Part shown: one piece after another, positions 51,253 to 59,923 of the stretch
Position numbering within the stretch: position 1 is the first letter of the stretch
How the letters are laid out: every line of letters starts with the position of its first letter
Source of the DNA: Pseudomonas sp. B28(2017)
GTDB taxonomy: Bacteria; Pseudomonadota; Gammaproteobacteria; Pseudomonadales; Pseudomonadaceae
DNA: 64,000 nucleotides
Reading direction: 5' to 3'
NCBI RefSeq assembly: GCF_002113025.1
Contig: NZ_NEJH01000015.1
Span: 36,202-100,201, forward strand
Translations under genes and position numbers: made by a program
The notes under the pieces: model-generated
What the model was told of the DNA's origin: nothing
Databases searched by the model: none
Seen by the model: the letters and a program-made list of their open reading frames with translations, nothing else

Positions 51253-52287
51253 TCAGGTAGGCAGTACCCCCCTGGCCCGCGACAGAGTCAGCGCCAGGTC
51301 TTCGATCATGTCTTCCTGACCGCCCACCGTGCCACGTCGCCCCAGTTCCACCAGCAGTTCGCGGGCCGGGATGCCGTACTTTTGCTCGGCGCGCTTGGCG
51401 AACAGCAGGAACGAGCTGTAGACGCCCGCGTAACCCAGGGTCAACGCATCACGGTCGAGGCGGATCGGCTGATCCATCATCGGCACCACCAGGTCTTCGG
51501 CCACGTCCATGATCCTGTACAGATCCACACCACTGTTGACGCCCATACGCTCCAGCACCGCGACAAACACTTCCAGCGGCGTATTGCCCGCTCCCGCGCC
51601 AAGGCCCGCTACCGATCCGTCGATCCGCGCAGCACCGGCCTCGATGGCGGCCAGGGAGTTGGCGATGGCCATGCCCATGTTGTGGTGGCCGTGGAAACCG
51701 ACTTCGGTCCCGGCATTCAGCCCGGCGCGCAAAGCACCGATTTTTTGCGCCACTTCATCGGGCAGCATGTAGCCGGCCGAGTCGGTGCAATAGATGCAAT
51801 TGGCGCCGTAGCTTTCCATCAACCGCGCCTGCTCCAGCAGTTTCTCCGGGCTGACCATGTGCGCCATCATCAGGAAGCCAACGGTGTCCAGGCCCATCTT
51901 CGCCGACATGCCGATGTGCTGACCGGACACGTCCGCTTCGGTGCAGTGGGTCGCCACGCGAATGGTCGATACGCCATGTTCGTGGGCCATCTTCAGATGG
52001 TCGAGGGTACCGATCCCCGGCAACAACAGGGCCGAAACCCTGGCCTGTTTCATCTGCGGGATCACCGCGGCGAAATACTCCTCGTCGCTGTGGGCCGGGA
52101 AACCGTAGTTCAGCGACGCACCGCCCAGGCCATCGCCGTGGGTGATTTCGATCAGCGGCACGCCCGCGGCATCGAGGCCGGTGGCCACCGAGACCATTTG
52201 TTCCAGGCTGATCTGATGCTGTTTGGCATGCATGCCGTCGCGCAGGCTCATGTCATGCAGACGGACGCTCTTACCTTGCAAATTCAT
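51253..52287 (-). CDS. hsaF: 4-Hydroxy-2-oxovalerate aldolase-like (HsaF)
   Basis: A 344-residue DRE-TIM metalloaldolase: the N-terminal DMSLRDGMHAKQH holds the metal-binding Asp and catalytic Arg, and GFHGHHNMGMAIAN supplies metal-binding histidines. It splits a 4-hydroxy-2-oxo acid to pyruvate and an aldehyde. It works with HsaG, encoded 14 bases upstream, which takes the aldehyde through a tunnel in the family complex. Last gene of the hsaD-E-G-F operon. Confidence 0.93.
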   Translation of the reverse strand: MNLQGKSVRLHDMSLRDGMHAKQHQISLEQMVSVATGLDAAGVPLIEITHGDGLGGASLNYGFPAHSDEEYFAAVIPQMKQARVSALLLPGIGTLDHLKMAHEHGVSTIRVATHCTEADVSGQHIGMSAKMGLDTVGFLMMAHMVSPEKLLEQARLMESYGANCIYCTDSAGYMLPDEVAQKIGALRAGLNAGTEVGFHGHHNMGMAIANSLAAIEAGAARIDGSVAGLGAGAGNTPLEVFVAVLERMGVNSGVDLYRIMDVAEDLVVPMMDQPIRLDRDALTLGYAGVYSSFLLFAKRAEQKYGIPARELLVELGRRGTVGGQEDMIEDLALTLSRARGVLPT

Positions 52288-52300
52288 GGCAATACTCCAC

Positions 52301-53209
52301 TCAACGGACGGGCAGTTGCAGGGTGCCCTTGTGGGCTTCTTCGGCGAACATCTCGGCCGTGCGCAAACCGGCAGCGGTCATGATGTCGAGGTTGCCGGCG
52401 GACTTGGGCAGGAAATCGCCGAGGCCTTCGACCTCGATGAAAATCGACACCTTGCGCCCGTCGAACACCGGCCCGTTGATCAGCTTGTAGCCGGGCACAT
52501 AGCGCTGCACTTCGCGGACCATCTCCAGCACCGAGGTGCGGATTGCATCCTGGTTCGGTTCGTCATCGGTCAGGCAGTGGATGGTGTCGCGCATCATCAG
52601 CGGCGGCTCGGCCGGGTTGATCACGATGATCGCCTTGCCGCGTCGGGCACCGCCGATATTCTCCACCGCACCGGCTGTGGTGCGGGTGAACTCGTCGATG
52701 TTCTGCCGCGTGCCCGGGCCGACCGAACCGGAGGACACCGTGGCAACGATTTCGCCGTAGCTCACCGGCTGCACCCGCGACACCGCCGCCACCATCGGGA
52801 TGGTCGCCTGGCCACCGCAAGTGACCATGTTGACGTTCATCGCCAGGCTCGACGCGTGCTCCTTGAGGTTGACCGGCGGCACGCAGAACGGGCCGATGGC
52901 CGCCGGCGTGAGGTCGATCATGATCACCCCGAGTGCGTTGAGCTTACGGCTGTTTTCCGCATGCACGTAGGCCGAAGTGGCATCGAAGGCAATTCGAATG
53001 TCGTCGTCGAGGACGTGGGGCAGCAGCCCGTCGACGCCATCAGCGGTGGTCTTCACGCCCATTTCGCGAGCGCGCTTGAGGCCCTCCGATTGTGGGTCGA
53101 CGCCGACCATCCATACCGGCTCGATCCATTGCGACCGGTACATTTTCATCAGCAGATCAGTGCCGATGTTGCCCGGGCCGATAATGGCCGCTCTGAGTTT
53201 TTTGCTCAT
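52301..53209 (-). CDS. hsaG: Acylating aldehyde dehydrogenase (HsaG)
   Basis: A 302-residue acylating dehydrogenase: N-terminal Rossmann motif AAIIGPGNIGTDLL, catalytic cysteine in MVTCGGQATIPMV, and VSSGSVGPGTRQNIDEFT. It converts the aldehyde released by HsaF to an acyl-CoA with NAD and CoA. The start at 53209 is chosen over a TTG five codons earlier because a GGAG site lies upstream of it. Operon order is hsaD, hsaE, hsaG, hsaF. Confidence 0.93.
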   Translation of the reverse strand: MSKKLRAAIIGPGNIGTDLLMKMYRSQWIEPVWMVGVDPQSEGLKRAREMGVKTTADGVDGLLPHVLDDDIRIAFDATSAYVHAENSRKLNALGVIMIDLTPAAIGPFCVPPVNLKEHASSLAMNVNMVTCGGQATIPMVAAVSRVQPVSYGEIVATVSSGSVGPGTRQNIDEFTRTTAGAVENIGGARRGKAIIVINPAEPPLMMRDTIHCLTDDEPNQDAIRTSVLEMVREVQRYVPGYKLINGPVFDGRKVSIFIEVEGLGDFLPKSAGNLDIMTAAGLRTAEMFAEEAHKGTLQLPVR

Positions 53210-53227
53210 TCGGTCTAACTCCAAAAG

Positions 53228-54019
53228 TCAGGCGCAGAAAGACACCCGGGCACTGCCCAGGCCATCGATGGTCAATTCAAAACGGTCGCCGGCACGGGCC
53301 GGTTCCAGCGGTACCAGGGAGCCGGACAGGATGATTTCCCCGGCCTTGAACGGAATGCCGAAGGCGCCCAGGGTGTTGGCCAGCCAGGCCACGGCGGTCA
53401 GCGGATTGCCCTGCACCGCCGAACCCAGGCCCTCGCTCAGGGGCTGGCCATTCTTGAACACGCGCATGCGCAAGTTGGGCAGGTCCAGCTCACGCGGATC
53501 GACCTTGCTGTCGCCCAGCACGAACACGCCGCAGGAGGCGTTGTCGGCCACGGTGTCCTGGATGCGGATGCGCCAGTCGTGAATCCGCGAGTCGACGATC
53601 TCGAAGCACGGCATCACGTATTCGGTGGCGGCCAGCACGTCGGTTTCGGTGATGCCGGGGCCGACCAGATCCTGTTTGAGCCTGAAGGCGATCTCGCCCT
53701 CGGCGCGGGGCTGGATCAGCTTGTTGGCGGCCAGGGAAATCTGCGCATCGTCATCGAACGCCATCTGCCGCGTGATGAAGCCGAAATCCGGCTGATGCAC
53801 GTTGAGCATCTGCTGGACCGCCACCGAGGTCACGCCAATCTTCTTGCCGACGATCCGGTCGCCGGCCGCCACCCGACGCTCAATGGCGTACAGGGAAATG
53901 TGATAGGCGTCTTCGATGCTGATCGACGGCCAGCGCTCGGTCAGCGGCGCCAGGGTGGAGCCGCTGAGCAGCGCCTGATAAAGCTCTTCGCCGAACTCTC
54001 GGCGCAATTGCACGCTCAT
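53228..54019 (-). CDS. hsaE: 2-Hydroxypenta-2,4-dienoate hydratase-like (HsaE)
   Basis: A 263-residue hydratase of the MhpD/decarboxylase family: VGKKIGVTSVAVQQML, then PRAEGEIAFRLKQDLVGPG (metal-binding glutamates), and NPLTAVAWLANTLGAFG. It hydrates the 2-hydroxydienoate produced by HsaD. The start at 54019 has GGAGG at good spacing and overlaps the hsaD stop by four bases (ATGA). Confidence 0.92.
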   Translation of the reverse strand: MSVQLRREFGEELYQALLSGSTLAPLTERWPSISIEDAYHISLYAIERRVAAGDRIVGKKIGVTSVAVQQMLNVHQPDFGFITRQMAFDDDAQISLAANKLIQPRAEGEIAFRLKQDLVGPGITETDVLAATEYVMPCFEIVDSRIHDWRIRIQDTVADNASCGVFVLGDSKVDPRELDLPNLRMRVFKNGQPLSEGLGSAVQGNPLTAVAWLANTLGAFGIPFKAGEIILSGSLVPLEPARAGDRFELTIDGLGSARVSFCA

Positions 54020-54843
54020 CCGCGGGCCTCCTGAAGAAATGCCAGGCACTGGCGGTTGAACAGATCACGATGCTCGACCTGGACCCAATGCCCGCATTCG
54101 CTGAGCATCATGAAACGGATGCCGGAGCAGTTTTCAAGCATGGTCCGGGCACCGGAGGACGGGCAGAACTTGTCGTTCATGCCCCAGAAACCGAGGATCG
54201 GGCACTGCAGCTCGCCCAGGCGCGCGGTCATGTTCGGCACCTGCATGGTCGACAGCACACACACCGGTTGCTGTTGCACCACAGCCACCCGTTCGTTGAC
54301 CGTTTCGTCGCTGATCAGGCTTTCATCGAACAGTTGCAGGGCCAACAGACGACGCATGCCTGCCGCATCGTTCAGCTCACCCTTGGCGAAGGCCGCGCCC
54401 ATTTTCTGGATGCCTTCCATTTGCAGGTAATACTGTTCCTTTTCCATCAGGCCACCGGGGGCCATCAGCACCAGACGGCTGACACGCTGCGGTTGGTCGA
54501 GGGCCAGTTTGATCGCGATCGCGCCGCCCAGGGAGTTGCCGACCAGCACGCAACGCTGGATATCCAGGGCGTCGAGCAGACCGCTCAGCGCGGCAACGAA
54601 GAAGTCCAGGGTGTAGAGGGTGTCGGGTTTGTCCGAAGCGCCGTAGCCCGGCAAATCCGGGACGATCACCCGATAGCCTGCTTCGGCGAACACCGGGTAA
54701 TTCTGCTTGAAGTTGCTGTGACCGCTGGCGCCCGGCCCGCTGCCATGGATGAAAATCACCGGCTCGCCGCTGCCGGTGTCTTTGTAGTGCAGCTGCAAAC
54801 CATCCGGCAGCGTAACGAAGTGCCCTTGCGCTGAAGCGCCCAT
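54016..54843 (-). CDS. hsaD: Meta-cleavage product hydrolase (HsaD-like)
   Basis: A 275-residue alpha/beta hydrolase: oxyanion motif FIHGSGPGASGHSNF, nucleophile Ser104 (LVGNSLGGAIA), acid residue in GMNDKFCP and histidine in SECGHWVQ. The sequence is that of BphD/HsaD meta-cleavage product hydrolases. It cuts the HsaC product into the C/D-ring acid and a hydroxydienoate. It is first in the hsaD-E-G-F operon with the operator 59 bases upstream. Confidence 0.92.
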   Translation of the reverse strand: MGASAQGHFVTLPDGLQLHYKDTGSGEPVIFIHGSGPGASGHSNFKQNYPVFAEAGYRVIVPDLPGYGASDKPDTLYTLDFFVAALSGLLDALDIQRCVLVGNSLGGAIAIKLALDQPQRVSRLVLMAPGGLMEKEQYYLQMEGIQKMGAAFAKGELNDAAGMRRLLALQLFDESLISDETVNERVAVVQQQPVCVLSTMQVPNMTARLGELQCPILGFWGMNDKFCPSSGARTMLENCSGIRFMMLSECGHWVQVEHRDLFNRQCLAFLQEARG

Positions 54844-54901
54844 AAGGTGTCCTCCCGGCCTGTTATTGTCGCCGGATTATTCCGAGGGCCCGGACAATCA
54901 A

Positions 54902-54920
54902 CATCGTCCGACAGGACTAC
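54902..54920 (-). promoter_or_regulatory. Steroid-cluster operator, hsaD operon
   Basis: Minus strand reads GTAGTCC-TGTC-GGACGATG. AATAAT (54881-54876) is the -10-like element; centre at about -42.5. Confidence 0.78.
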
Positions 54921-54930
54921 GCGCCTGTGC

Positions 54931-55033
54931 TGTGTAGGAGCGAACTCGCTCGCGATGAGCCTGAGAACACCGCGGGGTGCCAGGCATCCAGCGTCATCGT
55001 TGACGTCCATCGCGAGCAGGTTCGCTCCTACAG
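54931..55033. repeat. REP pair (inverted)
   Basis: TGTGTAGGAGCGAACTCGCT at the left and GCGAGCAGGTTCGCTCCTACAG at the right, between the two divergent operators of the hsaD and ipdF units. Confidence 0.82.
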
Positions 55034-55040
55034 ACAATCT

Positions 55041-55059
55041 CTAGTCCCTTTGGACGTTG
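55041..55059 (+). promoter_or_regulatory. Steroid-cluster operator, ipdF unit
   Basis: Reads CTAGTCC-CTTT-GGACGTTG. TAGCAT (55080-55085) at the -10 place; centre at about -42.5. Confidence 0.72.
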
Positions 55060-55121
55060 GCCTGCCGGGGTTGCAGACCTAGCATCGGTTAAATTCCCGA
55101 GCGACTGAACGAGGCCCCCCC

Positions 55122-55898
55122 ATGCTTGATCCGATGGACTTTCGCGGCAAAGTGGTACTGGTCACCGGCGGCGGCAAAGGCGTCGGGCGCGGCATCAGCC
55201 AGCGCTTCCTCGAGTGCGGCGCCGACGTGGTGATCTGCGGTCGCGAAGCCCCGCCGACCTTGCCTGCCAGTGGCGGGCGCGAGGCGTTGTTCGTGGCCTG
55301 TGACCTGCGCGACGTCGAGCAATCGGCAGGCCTGATCGCGCGGATCGTCGAGCGCTTCGGCCGCCTCGATGTGCTGGTCAACAACGCCGGTGGTTCACCG
55401 AATGCCGAGGCCGCAACGGCCTCGCCGCGTTTCAGCGAAGCGATCATCCGCCTGAACCTGATCGCGCCACTGAACCTGTGCCAGCAAGCCAACCAGGTGA
55501 TGCAGGCCCAGGCTGACGGCGGTGCGATCATCAACATCTGCAGCGTCAGCGCCACCCGCCCTTCCCCCGGCACTGCGGCATATGGCGCGGCCAAAGCCGG
55601 TCTGCTGAACCTGACCACCTCGCTGGCAGTGGAATGGGCGCCGAAGGTGCGGGTCAACGCCGTGACCGCCGGGCTGATTCTCACCGAGCAGGCGGCCATG
55701 CATTATGGTGACGACGCGGGCATTGCCCGGGTGGCGGCGACCATTCCGCTGCAACGCCTGGCAGCCCCTGAAGATATTGGCGATGCCTGTTTGTACCTGG
55801 CCTCGAAGCTGGCCAGTTACGTCAGCGGCGCGGATATCGCCGTGCATGGCGCCGGAGAACGCCCGGCATTTCTCGATGCGGCCCAATCCCATTCATAA
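55122..55898 (+). CDS. ipdF: IpdF-like short-chain dehydrogenase (ring C/D pathway)
   Basis: A 258-residue SDR: TGGGKGVGRGISQRF, NNAGGSPNAEAATASPRFSE, NICSVSATRPSPGTAAYG and the active-site YGAAKAG. The run from NNAGGSP to EWAPKVRVNAV strongly resembles mycobacterial IpdF (Rv3559c), which oxidises the 5-hydroxyl of the HIP-derived CoA ester. It is first in a two-gene plus-strand unit under an operator. Confidence 0.88.
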   Translation: MLDPMDFRGKVVLVTGGGKGVGRGISQRFLECGADVVICGREAPPTLPASGGREALFVACDLRDVEQSAGLIARIVERFGRLDVLVNNAGGSPNAEAATASPRFSEAIIRLNLIAPLNLCQQANQVMQAQADGGAIINICSVSATRPSPGTAAYGAAKAGLLNLTTSLAVEWAPKVRVNAVTAGLILTEQAAMHYGDDAGIARVAATIPLQRLAAPEDIGDACLYLASKLASYVSGADIAVHGAGERPAFLDAAQSHS

Positions 55899-55911
55899 GA
55901 GGACTTTCGAA

Positions 55912-56406
55912 ATGCCCGTAGCCAGCCACAGCGTTGTACTGAACCTCACGCAACAAGCAGCCTGGGCCAGACTACGCGACCTGAGCCTCGCCCCGCACTA
56001 TGTTCCAGGACTGACCGGTTGCCGGTTTCATCCCGGCGCACAGGAAGGCGTCGGCGCCAGTCGCCGGGTGCTGCGCAAGGGCGGTCAGTATCTGGATGAA
56101 AGCGTGGTGCAGTGGCAGGAAGGCACGGGGTTCGTGCTGCGGTTGCACAAGGGCGGCAATGACTCGCCCTTTCCGTTTCGCGAGGCGAGTTTCAGTTATG
56201 CCTTGCAAGCCGAAGGCAACGCGACCCGCATCACCCTGCAAATGAGTTACAGCCTGCGCGGTGGCAGGCTGTTTGAAGGGTTGCTGGCCAAGGCTTTCAA
56301 CAAGGTGGTGAAGCAGATTGCCGAGAATCTCAAGGCCTACTACGAAACCGGCCGCACTCAGAATCCGGATATGGCTGTCAGCACATCCAACATCGATGTT
56401 GCCTGA
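55912..56406 (+). CDS. SRPBCC (START-like) family protein
   Basis: A 164-residue protein of the SRPBCC fold (polyketide cyclase/START type): APHYVPGLTGCRFHPGAQ, the central strand FVLRLHKGGND, and the C-terminal long helix LLAKAFNKVVKQIAENLKAY. Such proteins bind hydrophobic ligands, and a steroid-binding role beside ipdF is plausible but unproven. It starts 13 bases after ipdF with GAGGA upstream. Confidence 0.75.
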   Translation: MPVASHSVVLNLTQQAAWARLRDLSLAPHYVPGLTGCRFHPGAQEGVGASRRVLRKGGQYLDESVVQWQEGTGFVLRLHKGGNDSPFPFREASFSYALQAEGNATRITLQMSYSLRGGRLFEGLLAKAFNKVVKQIAENLKAYYETGRTQNPDMAVSTSNIDVA

Positions 56407-56430
56407 CACGCCGACTTCGTCGGAACGCCG

Positions 56431-56587
56431 CCCGGGGCAAGCCCGCTCCCACAGGGGATTGGGGATACTCGCAATGTCGGCGTCACCACAAAAAACTGTG
56501 GGAGCGAGCCTGCTCGCGAAGGGGCCGGCACATCCAACATCAATGTTGTCTGACACACCGCCTTCGCGAGCAGGCTCGCTCCCACAG
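56431..56587. repeat. REP cluster downstream of the SRPBCC gene
   Basis: An isolated REP-like half (GCAAGCCCGCTCCCACAG, 56437-56454) is followed by an inverted REP pair (CTGTGGGAGCGAGCC at 56496 to GCTCGCTCCCACAG at 56587), between convergent genes. Confidence 0.82.
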
Positions 56588-56612
56588 AGGCCACCTCTGG
56601 AGTGAACTGCCC

Positions 56613-57047
56613 TCAGGAACGCACCACTTCCGAGTGAGCGATAAAACGGGTGGCGACGATCTTCCATTGTCCGGCGATTCGCCGGTAACGGTCTTGATAG
56701 AACCCACCCAACTGCCGCGTTGCTCCGCTCTCGCCATCCAGATTGAAATACCACAGGGCCCAACGGCCCTGGGCCTGATCCTCGCCAAGCACCTCGATTT
56801 CCGGGTTGGCGCCGTGATGCAGGTCGATCACCCGATCATGGCAGGCCAGTTCGCGGTACAGCGCGACAAAGCTGTCGCGCTCACGAAAAATCCCCAAGGG
56901 ACCGTAATCGATCAGCACTTCACCTTCGGCAAAACAGTCGGCAATCACCTCTACCTGCTTGAGATCGCAGGCATTGAGGTAGCGATGCTTGAGCCGGCGG
57001 ATGTCCTCCAGCGCTTCCAGGCGGGCGATCCGCTGTTCCAGATTCAC
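56613..57047 (-). CDS. SnoaL-like protein, BaiE-type dehydratase candidate
   Basis: A 144-residue NTF2-fold protein. Tyr23 and Asp28 (HRYLNACDLK) have the spacing of the catalytic Tyr/Asp pair of BaiE, the bile acid 7alpha-dehydratase, and His77/His78 (DLHHGANPE) could match its histidine. It overlaps the ketosteroid isomerase gene, itself an NTF2-fold enzyme. Dehydration of a hydroxysteroid is plausible. Function is inferred from fold and context only. Confidence 0.7.
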   Translation of the reverse strand: MNLEQRIARLEALEDIRRLKHRYLNACDLKQVEVIADCFAEGEVLIDYGPLGIFRERDSFVALYRELACHDRVIDLHHGANPEIEVLGEDQAQGRWALWYFNLDGESGATRQLGGFYQDRYRRIAGQWKIVATRFIAHSEVVRS

Positions 57048-57433
57048 GCGGCACCTCGCGCGGTCACGTTGGCCTCACTCCAGAAGGCTTTCATCGAGCG
57101 GATCTTGCCATCGGCATCGAACTCCATCACGTCGATTACATGCAGCGAGCACGGTTGCCCGCCCCAAACCATATCGACCCGGAACGGCATCGCTCCGCAA
57201 CCATTGAGGGTCGCGCGAACCGGGCCGGTCAGCGTGGCCGAGACTTCCATCGCCCCCAGTCCTTCACGGTAAAAGCGTGCGATGGCGTCGATGCCCTGCA
57301 ACGGCGCCTGGCCGACCGGGTCTTCGACGGTGGCGTCTTTGGCGTAGAGCGCGAGGATGCCCTCGATGTCGCCGGCATCCACCTGTTCCACATAACGCGC
57401 CATGGTCGCCTGGATCTGCTGTGCGCTGATCAT
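57044..57433 (-). CDS. ksi: Steroid delta-isomerase (ketosteroid isomerase)
   Basis: A 129-residue NTF2-fold enzyme closely similar to the Comamonas and Pseudomonas putida ketosteroid isomerases. Catalytic Tyr14 and Asp38 fall at the same numbers as in the Comamonas enzyme, and Asp101 (VIDVMEFD) matches its Asp99. It moves the 5,6 double bond of 3-keto-delta5 steroids to 4,5. Start ATG follows directly on the TGA of the upstream thiolase gene. Confidence 0.95.
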   Translation of the reverse strand: MISAQQIQATMARYVEQVDAGDIEGILALYAKDATVEDPVGQAPLQGIDAIARFYREGLGAMEVSATLTGPVRATLNGCGAMPFRVDMVWGGQPCSLHVIDVMEFDADGKIRSMKAFWSEANVTARGAA

Positions 57434-58636
57434 TCAGATCACCTCGAACAGGGCGGCGGCGCCCATGCCACCACCGATGCACATGCTCACCACCACATAG
57501 CGCAAACCGCGACGCTGGCCTTCGACCAACGCGTGGCCGACCATCCGCGCCCCGGACATGCCGAACGGATGGCCGATGGAAATCGCTCCGCCGTTGACGT
57601 TCAGGCGTTCGGCCGGAATGCCCAGGGTGTCGCGGCAGTACAGCACCTGACAGGCGAACGCTTCGTTCAACTCCCAGAGGCCGATGTGGTCCATGGTCAG
57701 GCCGTGGCGCTTGAGCAACTTAGGAATCGCATAGACCGGGCCGATACCCATCTCGTCGGAATTGCAGCCGGCGACAGCCATGCCGCGATAGATCCCCAGC
57801 GGTTCCAGGCCGCGCTTCTCGGCCAGTCTGGCGCTCATCAATACCGAGGCCGACGCACCGTCAGACAACTGCGAGGCATTACCGGCGGTGATGAAACGCC
57901 CCTTGTCGCTCCACTGACCGCCCGGCCACACCGGCTCCAGCGCTTTCAGGCTCTGGAGGGTGGTGTCGATGCGGTTGCACTCGTCGCGCAGCAAGGTGAC
58001 GGATTCATGGCGGGTTTCGCCCGTGGCCTTGTCGACGATCATCTGGCGACTGGTCAGCGGCGCCAGTTCGCGGTCAAACCGCCCGGCGCTCTGGGCCTGA
58101 GCGGTACGCAGCTGGCTCTGGTAGCTGTATTCGTCCTGCTCGTCGCGGGAGATGCCATAGCGCGCGGAGACGATCTCGGCGGTTTCGATCATCGGGATGT
58201 AGGCGTGCGAATCCAGCTCGATCACCGAACCTGACTGGTTGCGATACAGGTTCTTGTGCTTGTTCTGCACCAGGGAAATCGACTCCAGGCCACCAGCCAC
58301 GGCGATGTCGATTTCGTCGCACATGATGCCTTTGGCGGCCATGGCGATACTCATCAGGCCGGACGAGCACTGGCGCTCGACAGCCATCCCGGCAACCGAT
58401 GCCGGCAGGCCGCCAGCAATCGCGCACAGGCGCCCCAGGTTATAGGACTGGGTACCCTGTTGCGCCGCGGCACCGATAATCACGTCGTCCACTTCGCCCG
58501 GCTCGATGCCGGCACGGCGCACGGCTTCGCGCACCACGTGTCCGCCCAGTTGCGGCGCTTCGGTGTCATTGAACGCACCGCGAAAGGCTTTGCCGATCGG
58601 AGTACGGGCGGTCGAAACGATGACGGCTTCTTTCAT
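57434..58636 (-). CDS. Acetyl-CoA acetyltransferase, steroid cluster
   Basis: A 400-residue thiolase. Cys90 (MAVERQCSSG), the histidine in GGAISIGHPFGMSG and the second cysteine in SMCIGGGMGAA form the catalytic set. It is distinct from the FadA6-like thiolase at 18103. Its neighbours (MaoC hydratase, SDR, two acyl-CoA dehydrogenases) make up a complete beta-oxidation round, so it may cleave a side-chain or ring C/D beta-ketoacyl-CoA. The start at 58636 is ATG with GGAA upstream; a TTG two codons earlier is possible. Confidence 0.85.
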   Translation of the reverse strand: MKEAVIVSTARTPIGKAFRGAFNDTEAPQLGGHVVREAVRRAGIEPGEVDDVIIGAAAQQGTQSYNLGRLCAIAGGLPASVAGMAVERQCSSGLMSIAMAAKGIMCDEIDIAVAGGLESISLVQNKHKNLYRNQSGSVIELDSHAYIPMIETAEIVSARYGISRDEQDEYSYQSQLRTAQAQSAGRFDRELAPLTSRQMIVDKATGETRHESVTLLRDECNRIDTTLQSLKALEPVWPGGQWSDKGRFITAGNASQLSDGASASVLMSARLAEKRGLEPLGIYRGMAVAGCNSDEMGIGPVYAIPKLLKRHGLTMDHIGLWELNEAFACQVLYCRDTLGIPAERLNVNGGAISIGHPFGMSGARMVGHALVEGQRRGLRYVVVSMCIGGGMGAAALFEVI

Positions 58637-58666
58637 GCTCAATTCCTAGAAATTCTGCTGGCCGGT

Positions 58667-59125
58667 TTACGCCGGGTAATAGCGGCTGATGGTGTCGACC
58701 ACGCAACCGGGGCGATCCTCGCCGTCGATCTCGACGCTGACGCGGATGATCGCCTGTACGCCGCCCTTCACTTCCTCGACCGCGATCAGTTGCGCACTGC
58801 CGCGCACCCGCGAGCCGACGCGCACCACCGCGGGGAAACGCACTCGCTCACAGCCGTAATTGACGCCCATGGCCAGGCCACGGACTTCGACGATCTGCGG
58901 CAAGAACAGATTGACCAGCGACAGGCTCAGGTAGCCATGGGCAATGCAGGTACCAAACGGGCCGCTGGCGGCCTTGAGTGGATCGACGTGAATCCACTGA
59001 TGATCGCCAGTGGCGTCGGCGAACCGGTCGATGCGGTCCTGTTCCAGCAGCAGCCAGTCACTGGCGCCGAGCGCTTCGCCCACGGCGTCGAACAAGGCCA
59101 TCGGCGTTTCGAAAATACGTGGCAT
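58667..59125 (-). CDS. MaoC-like enoyl-CoA hydratase
   Basis: A 152-residue single hot-dog-fold protein with the MaoC/(R)-hydratase motif DATGDHQWIHVDP, where the catalytic Asp and His are expected, and FGTCIAHGYLSLSL. It hydrates enoyl-CoA in beta-oxidation. The start at 59125 (ATG) is preferred; a GTG two codons earlier overlaps the stop of the SDR gene (GTGA). It lies between an SDR and a thiolase. Confidence 0.85.
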   Translation of the reverse strand: MPRIFETPMALFDAVGEALGASDWLLLEQDRIDRFADATGDHQWIHVDPLKAASGPFGTCIAHGYLSLSLVNLFLPQIVEVRGLAMGVNYGCERVRFPAVVRVGSRVRGSAQLIAVEEVKGGVQAIIRVSVEIDGEDRPGCVVDTISRYYPA

Positions 59126-59127
59126 GG

Positions 59128-59910
59128 TCACGCCCTCTGGCTGGACACCGACAACACTTCGCCGGTCATGTAGGAGCTGTAGTCGCTGGCCAGGAACATC
59201 ATCACGTTGGCCACTTCCCAGACTTCGGCGGCGCGGCCGAACGCTTCGTTGGCGGCCAGTTGATCGAGCACTGCCTGGGGTGCGGATTTGCGCAGGAAAT
59301 CGTGCAGGGCAATGCTCGGGCTGACCGCGTTGATGCGGATGCCGTAGTCAGCCGCCTCGACCGCTGTGCAACGGGTCAATGCCATGACGCCGGCCTTGGC
59401 GGCGGCGTAATGCGATTGCTCTTTCTGCGCGCGCCAGCCCAGTACCGAGGCGTTGTTGACAATGACCCCGGCACGCCGCTCCATCATTCTGGGCAGCATG
59501 GCGCGGGTCATGCGCATGGTGCCGGTCAGCGTCACATCGAGTACCCGGTTCCACTCCTCGTCGCCCATTTCCACCAGCAAGCGCGAGCCGCCAAGGCCGG
59601 CGTTGTTGATCAGCACATCCACACCCTGCAGTTCACGCTCGGCGCAGACAATCAGTTGCTGCACCTGGGCTTCGTCGGCGACGTTGCAGACCTGGCCGAA
59701 GACCTGTTGCAACCCGGTGGTTTCGCGGATTTTCAGCACCGCCTCGGCCAACCGGCCTTCATGGATATCGCTGATCATCAGCGCACGACAACCTTCCTCG
59801 GCAGCGCGCACAGCGGCGGAAAAACCGATCCCGGCACCCGCTGCCGCGGTGATCAGCACCGACTTGCCGCGCAGCAGGCCGCGACCTTCAACATATTGAG
59901 GTACAGACAT
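59128..59910 (-). CDS. Short-chain dehydrogenase, Rv3549c-like
   Basis: A 260-residue SDR. The cofactor motif is TAAAGAGIGFSAA instead of TGxxxGIG, and it continues with NNAGLGGSRLLVEMGDEEW, NNASVLGWRAQKEQSHYAAAKAG and SPSIALHDFL. This pattern closely matches mycobacterial Rv3549c, whose gene is next to that of Rv3548c; here the Rv3548c-like gene is about 41 kb away at 17075. The start at 59910 has GGAGAGAG upstream. It probably oxidises a 3-hydroxyacyl-CoA. Confidence 0.82.
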   Translation of the reverse strand: MSVPQYVEGRGLLRGKSVLITAAAGAGIGFSAAVRAAEEGCRALMISDIHEGRLAEAVLKIRETTGLQQVFGQVCNVADEAQVQQLIVCAERELQGVDVLINNAGLGGSRLLVEMGDEEWNRVLDVTLTGTMRMTRAMLPRMMERRAGVIVNNASVLGWRAQKEQSHYAAAKAGVMALTRCTAVEAADYGIRINAVSPSIALHDFLRKSAPQAVLDQLAANEAFGRAAEVWEVANVMMFLASDYSSYMTGEVLSVSSQRA

Positions 59911-59923
59911 GAACTCTCTCCTT

